A stretch of 7,836 nt of DNA. Source: Hyphomicrobiales bacterium. Lineage in GTDB: Bacteria; Pseudomonadota; Alphaproteobacteria; Rhizobiales; JAUVMS01. Below the pieces are notes generated by a model. That model did not search any database. It saw only the letters and a list, made by a program, of their open reading frames with translations, and was not told where the DNA came from. The translations under genes were made by a program, and so were the position numbers. Every line of letters starts with the position of its first letter. Position 1 is the first letter of the stretch. The DNA lies in NCBI GenBank assembly GCA_030600135.1, contig JAUVMS010000145.1, forward strand, positions 1 to 7,836. The letters run 5' to 3'. Shown in pieces: positions 1-6,322 of this stretch.

Positions 1-227
1 CAGATCTGATCCGGGCGGAGATTGGTGATTCTTTGCCCTTTGAAGAAGGCGTCACCGCTGCTCGGCATCGTGTGCCCTGCAACAATGCTAAAAAGCGTCG
101 TCTTGACTGCCCCATTGGCGCCCATCAATCCGACAATCTCGCCCCGCTGGACAGCAAAACAAATACCGTCAAGCGCCCTCAATCCCCCGAATGTTTTGCT
201 GACCGCATTGATCTTGAGCAACGTCAT
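1..227 (-). CDS. livG: LivG-type branched-chain amino acid/amide ABC transporter ATPase, N-terminal part, with defective Walker A
   Basis: This is the first 75 codons of an ABC ATPase that runs off the left edge of the window. The protein opens MTLLKINAVSKTFGGL and continues with ALDGICFAVQRGEIVGL, typical of the LivG family, which energises uptake of branched-chain amino acids, amides or aromatic acids on the cytoplasmic face. Walker A lies at residues 36-43 but reads GANGAVKT: the invariant Gly before Lys is Val41 (codon GTC at 107-105, one base from GGC). Val there should clash with the nucleotide phosphates, so ATPase activity is doubtful. The ATG at 227 has a good ribosome-binding site (GGGGAG) and overlaps the stop of the LivM remnant in an ATGA. 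The rest of the gene, including Walker B and the signature motif, is outside the window. Given the ruined genes upstream, it is probably decaying too, although the visible reading frame is open. Confidence 0.78.
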   Translation of the reverse strand, partial: MTLLKINAVSKTFGGLRALDGICFAVQRGEIVGLMGANGAVKTTLFSIVAGHTMPSSGDAFFKGQRITNLRPDQI

Positions 228-394
228 GACCGCTCCCCTTTCCGAGCGCGACAGAGCATGCCGACAAACCCGTCGGGAGCAAAAACCACAAACGTGATCA
301 AAAACAGCCCGAGAAAAATCATGTAGAGCCTAGGAGCGCTCGTCCAAAGCAGCTCCGACAAAGTGACAAGAAATGCAGCACCCAAGAGCGGGCC
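224..394 (-). pseudogene. livM: 3' remnant of a LivM-type ABC transporter permease
   Basis: Fifty-six codons starting GPLLGAAFLVTLSELLW and ending RARKGERS before TGA match the C-terminus of LivM-family permeases: a final periplasmic/membrane segment followed by a hydrophobic helix (LYMIFLGLFLITFVVFAPDG). A LivM protein is normally about 300 residues or more, so more than four fifths is missing. Reading upstream in this frame, the family-typical residues before GPLLGA (usually like GTLW) are absent, and the DNA instead belongs to the alpha/beta hydrolase, so a junction lies near 394-400. The fragment has no start of its own. Its stop overlaps the livG ATG by 4 bp, the usual arrangement of coupled liv genes, which indicates that this end is native and that livM and livG were always adjacent. 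The hydrolase frame runs over this fragment out of phase and stops at 330. Confidence 0.75.
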
Positions 395-397
395 ACG

Positions 398-887
398 CGC
401 CTTTGATCACGTTCACCAGCAATTGCCGTGGCGCCTGCCCATCCTGGCGCAGTGCCAGCAAAGCCGCGTGACGCCCACCGGCGGAATGGCCGCCGACAAA
501 GATGCGCCCCGGATCACCGCTATGGCTAGAAATGTTGCGATGGACCCAGGCGATCCCATCGCAACAATCCTCGTATCCGTCAGGAAATATGTGCTTCGGT
601 GCGAGCCTGTATCCCAAACCGACGAATGTCACACCGCAGTCGGCAAGCGCCGGCGCCATGAAGGCCATCCATTCCTTGTAACCGTTGGTCCAGCCACCAC
701 CGTGCATGACGCAGAGCACATTGCCATTTGGCTGCGCGGATGAAAACACCAACAGCGATTGGTAGGGATTGGTGCCATAAAAATAATCCACCCCAACCGG
801 GCCGTCGTCCCGTGCCAGCACTTCGGCGTGGTATTTTTCTCCAATTTCTGTGAATGGCTCCTGCGCGGGATAATCCTCGATCCTCAT
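398..887 (-). pseudogene. 5' fragment of an alpha/beta hydrolase (esterase/formamidase-like)
   Basis: About 163 codons starting MRIEDYPAQEPFTEIGEKY resemble the hormone-sensitive-lipase/kynurenine-formamidase branch of alpha/beta hydrolases. The oxyanion-hole motif HGGGW lies about 60 residues in, a GYRLAPKHIFPDG segment follows, and the nucleophile elbow is GGHSAGG (catalytic Ser codon at 485-483). Homology stops after VIKGA near 398, where the DNA switches to a LivM remnant in another frame. The catalytic Asp and His, in the missing C-terminal ~100 residues, are lost, so no activity is expected. The ATG at 887 is supported by GGAAGAG eight bases upstream. No stop codon separates it from the preceding molybdopterin subunit, so the two are also readable as one frame. 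Beside a NicX remnant, a hydrolase could have served as the N-formylmaleamate deformylase step of the maleamate pathway, but this is inference: the known NicD is an alpha/beta hydrolase of a different look. Confidence 0.72.
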
Positions 888-905
888 GAAGCTTACTCTT
901 CCGGA

Positions 906-1799
906 AGACGCTTCAGAGAGCATGCCGGCCAGTAGGCGCTCAGAGGTCATAGGCAGGTGGTGGTGACGAAATCCGCTAGCGGCGCTAATGGCGTTGGCAA
1001 TTGCGGCGGCCACGGGATTGATGCCGATCTCGCCGGCTCCCTTGGCCCCAAACGGGCCATCGGGTTCCGGCGCCTCGACGATATCGCAATGGATCTTGTA
1101 AGGTGCGTCGCGACTGGTGGCGATCTTGTAGTCCATCAGCGACGGGTTGGCGAGCCGGGCACCATCCCGGACCATCTCTTCAAAGAGCGCAAATCCGAGA
1201 CCCTGAACAAATCCCCCCTCGATTTGGGTTTCGACCAGTCCCGGGTTAATGGCACGACCGACATCGACGCTCGACCAAGCCTCTACAACACGGGACTGAC
1301 CGGTTACGTCGTCGATCTCGACGTCTGTCATCAGAGCCGCGAAACTCATGACACCGATCCGCGGAAACGGGAGCCCCTTGGCCACGGCATGTTTGGGTCC
1401 AGTGTATCGCGTTCAAATACCAGGGAATGGGTGGCGACGATGGGCCCGCTTACAGCCCAATGCGCCCGAGCCGACACCTCGGCAAAGGCAAGGTCGGTGT
1501 TGGAACCGACGACGCCGACCCGCCCGCCGTTGCGGAGTTCCATGTCCGACAAGTCACACTGCAACATTTCCGCCGCGTGCTGCTTGATCTGAGTCGCCAC
1601 CTCTTGCGAAGCCGCCACCACGGCGCGACCCGTCGTGTAGGTTACCCACCCGGCTTGCGGTGGTCCCCCAATTACATGGAGAGCCGTCCGTGTCTGGGCT
1701 TGCTACGGTCACTTGGCTCAGCGGCACCTTCAGTGATTCCGCACAAATCTGGGCGAGAACCGTGTCCGACCCCTGCCCAATATCCGTTGCCCCTGTATT
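906..1799 (-). pseudogene. C-terminal remnant of a xanthine-dehydrogenase-family molybdopterin-binding subunit, with two frameshifts
   Basis: Roughly 300 codons match the second Moco-binding half of CoxL/XdhB/HbaB-type large subunits, which hydroxylate N-heterocycles or related carbons using water. Readable motifs in order: TGATDIGQGSDTVLAQ, then DTDGSPCNWGTTASRV, then VDVGRAINPG, then GPFGAKGAGEIGINP, whose Glu is the family's active-site glutamate. Homology ends near LPMTSERLLAGML. Such subunits are normally 750 residues or more, so the N-terminal half is gone; the fragment starts at an in-frame junction with NicX near 1797-1800. Two indels break the frame. GGGT is duplicated at 1651-1644 (reads CGGGTGGGTAAC; one copy would give R-V-T-Y). 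One C is missing in the CCC run at 1395-1397 (expected DPKHAVAKGLPF, but the frame reads DPNMPWPRG). Together they restore phase, but a stop falls between them at 1554. In this context it may have been a nicotinate or hydroxynicotinate hydroxylase subunit. Confidence 0.82.
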
Positions 1800-2552
1800 C
1801 AGCGCGATCGTGCAATTGCGCATCGGAACATCGTAGTGTCCGCGTGCCGTCCGCTTTCCACCACCTTGCGAATTCGGTCCCGTGGAAAACAAAAAGTTGC
1901 CCGGAAAACAGCGCGAGGCTGCACGGCTGCGCTCGGGCGCATCGCCGAAAAGGGCAATTGAGTCCCAGCGACATTGCGGGTTCATACCCCACCCGACATG
2001 GGAGACCGCATAGGGGTCGCGATCGCCGTTGAATTCCTCGCCATCCTTAAGCCACTCACGCATCAAGGCGGCATCCAGGCCCCCTTCGATCTCGGTAACA
2101 TGGCCCTCGTCTATCGTCAGTCGGACTGGGTCAACGACATAGCGGCAACAGGGAAGGATGATAATATCGCCTGGCTGGATCACCACCGTGCCTAGCGAGC
2201 TTTCCTCATTGGGAAAAGCATGGATCAGCCCGACAGCCCAATGATCGAAACGCCCCAATTCATCCGCCATGCCATACTGGCTCAACACCACGTATTCACC
2301 GCGTTCAGAGTACAGGTCGGAACCCGCCTTGCTCGTCACATGAATCTTCTGTGTTTTCTCGTAAATCTCGTGCGCGTGCATCTCGGCTTGCTTCAGGCCA
2401 GGCGGCGATTGCAGCTGTTCCAGATCGTCCGGAGCGTCGATGACCATCTGGACGCGAACCTTGTTGTTCATGACCTCGCGCAACCACGCTGCAAAGAGCG
2501 GCACGTGAAAGATCAAAATCATGTCGCAAGCCATCAGGGCCTCAAGGGCGCC
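1797..2552 (-). pseudogene. nicX: NicX-like 2,5-dihydroxypyridine 5,6-dioxygenase, lacking N-terminus and last residues
   Basis: About 250 codons align with NicX of Pseudomonas putida as I recall it. This non-haem iron enzyme opens the ring of 2,5-dihydroxypyridine to N-formylmaleamate in aerobic nicotinate degradation. Shared blocks are HVTSKAGSDLYSERGEY, YGMADELGRFDHW, SHVGWGMNP, FPGNFLFSTGPN, GGKR and GHYDVPMRNC. The three expected iron ligands are present: the His of SHVGWG, and the His and Asp of GHYD, 54 and 2 residues apart as in NicX. Homology begins at GALEALMACDMI, equivalent to about residue 95 of a ~350-residue protein, so the first quarter is missing. After MRNCTIALN it runs in frame into the molybdopterin subunit, so the last ~20 residues are missing as well. 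ATG 2534 inside the fragment has no convincing ribosome-binding site. A good start (ATG 2566) exists upstream but is out of phase. Probably inactive. Confidence 0.75.
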
Positions 2553-2578
2553 CTTGCACTTTCCATTCGTCTCCTCCC
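2534..2578 (-). other. Relic translation start of the dead operon's first gene
   Basis: GGGAGGAG (2578-2571) stands four bases before ATG (2566-2564), the best ribosome-binding site in the left half of the window. The frame it opens reads MESARAPLRP and stops at 2536-2534. The NicX remnant begins in the same stretch but in another frame. The simplest reading is that this is the native start of the first operon gene, possibly nicX itself, and that a deletion inside about 2550-2563 removed the 5' coding part and left the downstream piece out of phase. A bona fide 10-codon leader peptide is possible but has nothing to recommend it. Confidence 0.45.
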
Positions 2579-2632
2579 AATCGCAATCTCGCCGCGTTAA
2601 CAGCGCAGGTGTTTGTGGGTCATTCCCTCAAA

Positions 2633-2645
2633 CGAATGCCATTCG
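2633..2645. promoter_or_regulatory. 13-bp palindrome, candidate TetR operator
   Basis: CGAATG-C-CATTCG is a perfect inverted repeat with a one-base centre. On the minus strand it starts directly after the -10 hexamer of the promoter facing the dead operon, covering the expected transcription start, which suits repression by the adjacent divergent TetR-family protein. Binding by that protein is inferred from position and symmetry only. Confidence 0.45.
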
Positions 2646-2673
2646 ATAATAAGTTCAGTACACCCCTGGTCAA
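2646..2673 (-). promoter_or_regulatory. Sigma70-type promoter of the dead catabolic operon
   Basis: On the minus strand TTGACC (2673-2668) and TATTAT (2651-2646) are separated by 16 bases, close to the consensus TTGACA-N17-TATAAT. The predicted start, near 2640, falls inside the 13-bp palindrome and about 75 bases upstream of the relic ATG at 2566. The promoter looks intact although every gene behind it is broken. Confidence 0.5.
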
Positions 2674-2696
2674 TAGAGAATACGTTTCGTTATAAG
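2667..2696 (+). promoter_or_regulatory. Possible tetR promoter overlapping the divergent promoter
   Basis: TGGTCA (2667-2672) and TATAAG (2691-2696), 18 bases apart, lie 27 bases before the tetR ATG. The -35 is weak and shares bases with the -35 of the opposite promoter, a common layout for autoregulated divergent regulators. A nearby TTTCGTT (2686-2692) is the reverse complement of AACGAAA and only loosely echoes the palindrome at 2633-2645. Confidence 0.3.
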
Positions 2697-2723
2697 ACCG
2701 GCTGGGTAAGGAGGCCAAACCGG

Positions 2724-3296
2724 ATGTGGGTCAAAAGCCAGATCGTCTATGAGGCCATTCTGACGGCTGCCGAGGGTGAATTTGCTGAAAATGGTTACGT
2801 CAAAGCGACGATCAACAACATCGCGCGCAGGGCCGAGACGTCGTCTTCGAATGTTTATGTCTATTTTCAATCCAAACTAGAGATTGCTCTCGCGGTCTAT
2901 GAGCCCTGGTTTAAGAACCAGATATTGGCGCTCGAGCAATCCGTATCTCAGAAAAGGACGGTTGAGAGGAAATTAACTTGTCTTCTTGAGGGGTTGTGGA
3001 AATCAATTCCTCGCGACGAGAACCGGCTGACCGCCATGCACATTCAAGCGCTGGCCACCGCCACGCCGCGGGACCCATACAGCTCCGAACTGCTGCGATG
3101 GACCGAGTCCAAGATTGCGGAAATTCTATCCGGCGTGTTCGATAAGGACGAAGATCCGCACAATGATTATCTCGCCGTCGCGCATATGATCATGCTCACA
3201 TTTGATGGCGTGGGCATGAGGCAGAATCTGCGCCAACCACTCGATCGGAGCGGCCAAATGATCTCCCAAATGGTGTCCATGCTCGCCCGGAGCTAG
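2724..3296 (+). CDS. TetR/AcrR-family transcriptional regulator
   Basis: A 190-residue protein of normal TetR length. The N-terminal DNA-binding domain spans about residues 5-52: ILTAAEGEFAENGY is helix 1, followed by the helix-turn-helix TINNIARRAETSSSNVYVYF and the typical SKLEIALAVYE. The all-helical remainder is the ligand/dimer domain; its inducer cannot be read from sequence. Start choice: ATG 2724 is preceded by AAGGAGG nine bases upstream and begins the usual short arm before helix 1. The same frame is open upstream to 2613, but those residues would cover the promoter. It is divergent from the ruined nicX operon and convergent with dctM, with which it shares a stop CTAG. By position it probably repressed the pyridine-type catabolic operon, and perhaps now controls only itself or acts elsewhere. 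No damage is visible in the gene. Confidence 0.88.
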   Translation: MWVKSQIVYEAILTAAEGEFAENGYVKATINNIARRAETSSSNVYVYFQSKLEIALAVYEPWFKNQILALEQSVSQKRTVERKLTCLLEGLWKSIPRDENRLTAMHIQALATATPRDPYSSELLRWTESKIAEILSGVFDKDEDPHNDYLAVAHMIMLTFDGVGMRQNLRQPLDRSGQMISQMVSMLARS

Positions 3297-4564
3297 AGCT
3301 TGTAGGCGATATAGAGTGCGAGATCCGTCCAAAACCACATCAACGCGGCCGTCGCCAGCATCATCAACGCGAACGGCCAGGCGCCTTTGACGACCTCTTG
3401 CAGGCTGGCCCGCCCGACAGCCTGGATAACGAATAGGTTGAGCCCGATTGGCGGTGTGATGAGTGCCGTTTCGATGAGGATAACGAAGAAGATACCAAAC
3501 CAGATGGGATCGATACCCATTGCCTCGATCGCCGGGAAGAGGACCGGCACCGTAATCAGCAACATACTGAGAGCCTCGAGGAAGAACCCCATTACCAGCA
3601 GCACGGCACCAACCGCGAGCATGAACCAGTTCGGGTCGCTAATGTTGCTCGTCAGCACCTGGGAAATGGTTTGCGGGATGAGGTAGAGCGTAATGGCGTA
3701 GGAGAAAACTTTCGCGCCGGCAACGATCAGGAAAATCATCACCGTGGTGCGCAATGCGGAATAGGTTGCTTGCCTCACGATCTCCCAGGTCATGCGGCGC
3801 ATCGCAAACGTGATGATGAGCGCAAGCACGAACCCGAGCCCCGCGCTCTCCGACGGTGTTGCAACACCGGTATAGATTGAACCAATGATGGCGGCCGCCA
3901 ACGCGATCGTCGGCAAGGCATAGAGAGATGCTTTCGCACGTTCGCGCCAAGTGGCTTTGGCTATCGGCTCGTAATGGCCGCTCAACTTGGCATACACCAT
4001 CCCATAGATGACGAACGCGCCGGCCAGAAACAATCCAGGACCGATACCTGCCAGGAATAGCGTCGGGATCGACGATTCGGTCACCACGCCGTAGATGATG
4101 AGCGGGATTGATGGAGGAATAAGAATACCCAGCGTTCCCCCCGCCGCAAGCAATCCCAGCACGTATGGCCGCTCGTATCCACGCTTCGTCATTTCGGGAA
4201 TGGCGACCGTCCCGATGGTGGCGGCCGTTGCCACCGAAGATCCGGAAATGGCTGAAAAGAGCGTGCAGCTGAGCACCGTGGCAACCCCGAGGCCGCCCGG
4301 CCAGTGACCGACCCAGCTCTGCACGGCAGCGTACAGGTCTCGCCCAACACCGCCCCTGAGCAGAACATTTGACATCAACAGGAACATCGGCACCGCGAGC
4401 AACTCGAAGCTGTCCATCGTGCCGTAGAGCCGTTGCGGCACGCTGACAAGCGGCAACCCCTTGAGCCAAAGCAGGATGACGCCTAGTGCACCGAGCGCAA
4501 TGGCAACTGGCGTCCTGAGGATGAGCAGCGCGATAAGCGCGGTGAGGATATAGATGGCTTCCAC
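3293..4564 (-). CDS. dctM: TRAP transporter large membrane subunit (DctM)
   Basis: A 423-residue, very hydrophobic protein of standard DctM length with about a dozen predicted membrane helices. It is the channel-forming subunit of a tripartite ATP-independent periplasmic transporter, driving solute uptake with the sodium or proton gradient. The family block FSAISGSSVATAATIG (about residues 103-118) is clear, followed by PEMTKRGYERPYVLGLLAAG and LIPPSIPLIIYG. A second, related half ends with ITPPIGLNLFVIQAV. The start is GTG at 4564, two bases after the dctQ stop, so translation is probably coupled; no separate strong ribosome-binding site is seen. The stop TAG (3295-3293) shares its bases with the stop of the convergent tetR gene, leaving no intergenic space for a terminator, so any terminator must lie inside tetR. 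The gene appears intact. Confidence 0.95.
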   Translation of the reverse strand: MEAIYILTALIALLILRTPVAIALGALGVILLWLKGLPLVSVPQRLYGTMDSFELLAVPMFLLMSNVLLRGGVGRDLYAAVQSWVGHWPGGLGVATVLSCTLFSAISGSSVATAATIGTVAIPEMTKRGYERPYVLGLLAAGGTLGILIPPSIPLIIYGVVTESSIPTLFLAGIGPGLFLAGAFVIYGMVYAKLSGHYEPIAKATWRERAKASLYALPTIALAAAIIGSIYTGVATPSESAGLGFVLALIITFAMRRMTWEIVRQATYSALRTTVMIFLIVAGAKVFSYAITLYLIPQTISQVLTSNISDPNWFMLAVGAVLLVMGFFLEALSMLLITVPVLFPAIEAMGIDPIWFGIFFVILIETALITPPIGLNLFVIQAVGRASLQEVVKGAWPFALMMLATAALMWFWTDLALYIAYKL

Positions 4565-4566
4565 GG

Positions 4567-5106
4567 TCAGTGTGCCACATCGAGCGGATCATCGCGCGAA
4601 GGTGGCACGCCGACACTCCAGATGCGGTAGAGCTCGACAACGCCCTGGAGGAAAAGTAGCGTGAACCCCACCCAGACCGAAGCATGCGTTAGCCATATTG
4701 GCGGCGCCAGAAAGCTATCCGTGGTGTGGCCGGCCAACGTGGATTTGAGCCAGAGTTGAAACCCGAAGTATGCCGCCACACCGGCGAACACAAACAGCAA
4801 TATGATCGCAAGTGTTTCAGCGAGGCGCCGCGCAATGCTCGTGTGATCCTTGAGCGCGACCTCGATCGTCACCATCTCGCGATGTTTGAGCACATAGGCC
4901 GCTGCGAGGTATGCCGCCCAGACCTGCATGATGCGGCAAACCTCATCGACCCAGATGGTTGGAGCCGTCCCCAGCAGTCCACGCACGATATCGTTGCGCA
5001 CGATGATCTCGTAGGTGATGAACACACCGATGGCGAAAAACATCCAGGCACAAAGTTTGCCGGCCGATTCCGACAGCGTATCGATGGCGCGCACAAACGC
5101 AGGCAT
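4567..5106 (-). CDS. dctQ: TRAP transporter small membrane subunit (DctQ)
   Basis: A 179-residue protein with four predicted membrane helices, the normal size and topology for DctQ, which pairs with DctM in the inner membrane. The first helix (LCAWMFFAIGVFITYEIIVR) and the conserved loop with WVDEVCRIMQVWAAYLAAAYVLKHREMV are diagnostic: acidic residue, Arg, Trp, then a helix and His. A third helix (LAIILLFVFAGVAAYFGF) precedes a Trp-rich loop and the last helix. The ATG at 5106 has AGGAAG at a good distance upstream. It sits between dctP (131-bp gap holding a hairpin) and dctM (2-bp gap), the classic PQM order. Confidence 0.93.
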   Translation of the reverse strand: MPAFVRAIDTLSESAGKLCAWMFFAIGVFITYEIIVRNDIVRGLLGTAPTIWVDEVCRIMQVWAAYLAAAYVLKHREMVTIEVALKDHTSIARRLAETLAIILLFVFAGVAAYFGFQLWLKSTLAGHTTDSFLAPPIWLTHASVWVGFTLLFLQGVVELYRIWSVGVPPSRDDPLDVAH

Positions 5107-5132
5107 GATGCTTCCTGGGTCCCATCAGCTAG

Positions 5133-5155
5133 GGGCGGCGAATGCCGTTCCGCCC
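5133..5155 (-). other. Intercistronic hairpin between dctP and dctQ
   Basis: GGGCGG (5133-5138) and CCGCCC (5150-5155) form a 6-bp stem around an 11-base loop in the 131-bp gap. A second GC-rich symmetric stretch, GGCGGCCGCC, lies at 5181-5190. Such structures between dctP and dctQM commonly protect the upstream mRNA and let the periplasmic binding protein be made in excess. No T-run follows on the minus strand, so a full terminator is unlikely. Confidence 0.35.
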
Positions 5156-5237
5156 GTCCTCAACCGGCGCCGAGAATTGTGGCGGCCGCCCCGGCCACCA
5201 CATGTTTACTCCTCCGCCGATCCACTCGTCATGAAAG

Positions 5238-6224
5238 TTAGTTGCCAAGCGCCTTGAGAACCGCGGCGGCGGCATCGCCGTTTTCCTTGCGAAAGCGCTC
5301 CATGACGCCCTTCGTCGCCTGGCGCCATTGTGCCCGTTCTGCTTCCGTCAGATCAACCACGGTCATTTTCGAGCGCATCTCCTCGACGATCGTCTTTTCC
5401 CGCGCATAGATCTCGTCGCGTAGCTGTTTTTCAACCGTGGCCGCCGCCTCAAGGATGATGTCCTGCTGCTCCTTGGTGAGGCTTTCAAAGAACTTGTTGT
5501 TGATGATGGAAACAAATTCGATCGCGCTGTCGAAGCTCAGCGTCATGTGGTCCATGACCTCGTAGAGCTTGCGGCTCTTGACGGCCGATGCACCGGTCAT
5601 GCCGACGTCCACCGCACCTTGCTGGTAGGCCAGGAATTGCTTCGACCCTGACATCAATGTTGGCGCACCACCGAGGGCTTGCACGGTCCAGCCCAGAATT
5701 TTCCCATAGGTGCGGACTTTTTTGCCTTTCAGATCCGCCGGCGTGCGAATGGCGCTGCCGTTGGTCAAATAGATGTTGCGCCCGAACGCCTGCCACCACA
5801 GCACCTTGGCGCCCGTTTCCTTCAGAATTGCAGCATCGAGGATATTGCGCATTTTTGAGCCGGTTGATGTCGCGGCCCGCAATTCAGCTTCGCCCGCGAA
5901 AAGGAACGGGACGTTGACCACGTCGACGGCCGCCACCGCACCTGCAAAGCGACCAAGAAATGCCGAGCCCGCCTCAATCGCGCCCGAGCCGACGGCTTGC
6001 GGGACCTGCTTGTCCTTGAAGAGTTGGGCCGATGGGAACAGTTGAATCTTGATTTCGCCACCAGACTTCTCCTCGACGATTTTCTTGAACGCCAGCCAGT
6101 TCTGTCCAAGCGAATGCTTTTCCGGAAGTTGAAGCGTGACGCGTATGGTCGTCTCGGCGTTGGCGTGGTGCGGCGCAAACGCGGCGAATGAGGCGATCGC
6201 GGCGGCCGCCATGAGGCGTTTCAT
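5238..6224 (-). CDS. dctP: TRAP transporter periplasmic solute-binding protein (DctP)
   Basis: A 328-residue secreted binding protein, standard length for the DctP family. Residues 1-23 form a signal peptide (basic MKR, then an Ala-rich core) with a likely cleavage after ANA. The mature protein has the family pattern HSLGQNWLAFKKIVEEKSGG, FPSAQLFKD, and the ligand-binding block GRNIYLTNGSAIRTPADLKG followed by KKVRTYG, whose Arg171 corresponds to the conserved arginine that usually pairs with the ligand carboxylate. AYQQGAVDVGMTG follows. The exact solute cannot be called; an organic acid is the default. Start choice: ATG 6224 follows GGGAGGAAACC and is the only in-frame start that puts the signal peptide at the N-terminus; an ATG at 6290 would add 22 residues with no function. 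First gene of the PQM operon. Confidence 0.94.
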   Translation of the reverse strand: MKRLMAAAAIASFAAFAPHHANAETTIRVTLQLPEKHSLGQNWLAFKKIVEEKSGGEIKIQLFPSAQLFKDKQVPQAVGSGAIEAGSAFLGRFAGAVAAVDVVNVPFLFAGEAELRAATSTGSKMRNILDAAILKETGAKVLWWQAFGRNIYLTNGSAIRTPADLKGKKVRTYGKILGWTVQALGGAPTLMSGSKQFLAYQQGAVDVGMTGASAVKSRKLYEVMDHMTLSFDSAIEFVSIINNKFFESLTKEQQDIILEAAATVEKQLRDEIYAREKTIVEEMRSKMTVVDLTEAERAQWRQATKGVMERFRKENGDAAAAVLKALGN

Positions 6225-6239
6225 ATGGTTTCCTCCCTG

Positions 6240-6319
6240 GAGTGTCGTACGTCTTGTTCGGCTGTTTCCAGTCGAATAGCGCGCTAGCACGACACTCTAG
6301 CCCAGCAAATCCATTCGAC
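6240..6319. promoter_or_regulatory. Nested inverted repeats and possible dctP promoter
   Basis: The 98-bp gap between dctP and the LysR-like stump holds three symmetric elements: 9-bp arms GAGTGTCGT (6240-6248) and ACGACACTC (6289-6297); 7-bp arms GTCGAAT (6271-6277) and ATTCGAC (6313-6319); and the perfect palindrome TAGCGCGCTA (6277-6286). On the minus strand TTGTCG (6321-6316) and TAGAGT (6299-6294), 16 bases apart, could be a mediocre dctP promoter; both hexamers overlap the repeat arms. Regulator binding is inferred, and no binding protein is identified. Confidence 0.4.
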
Positions 6320-6322
6320 AAC

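Noticed and set aside
330..1385. A genuine single protein joining molybdopterin subunit and alpha/beta hydrolase
   Set aside because: Both halves are incomplete, the hydrolase has its own ribosome-binding site and ATG at 887, and the last ~20 residues are out-of-frame LivM sequence.
957..1592. Long plus-strand open frame of 211 codons
   Set aside because: It lies opposite the molybdopterin subunit remnant, shows no family features, and its composition is that of a reverse reading of a GC-rich gene.
224..2566. Insertion sequence or transposon as the cause of the broken genes
   Set aside because: No transposase coding sequence, terminal inverted repeats or target duplications are visible at the joins.
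3639..4685. Minus-strand open frame of 348 codons overlapping dctM
   Set aside because: It is an alternate phase across dctM and the end of dctQ. It is Cys/His/Arg-rich and lacks membrane segments, while the dctM frame has clear family motifs.
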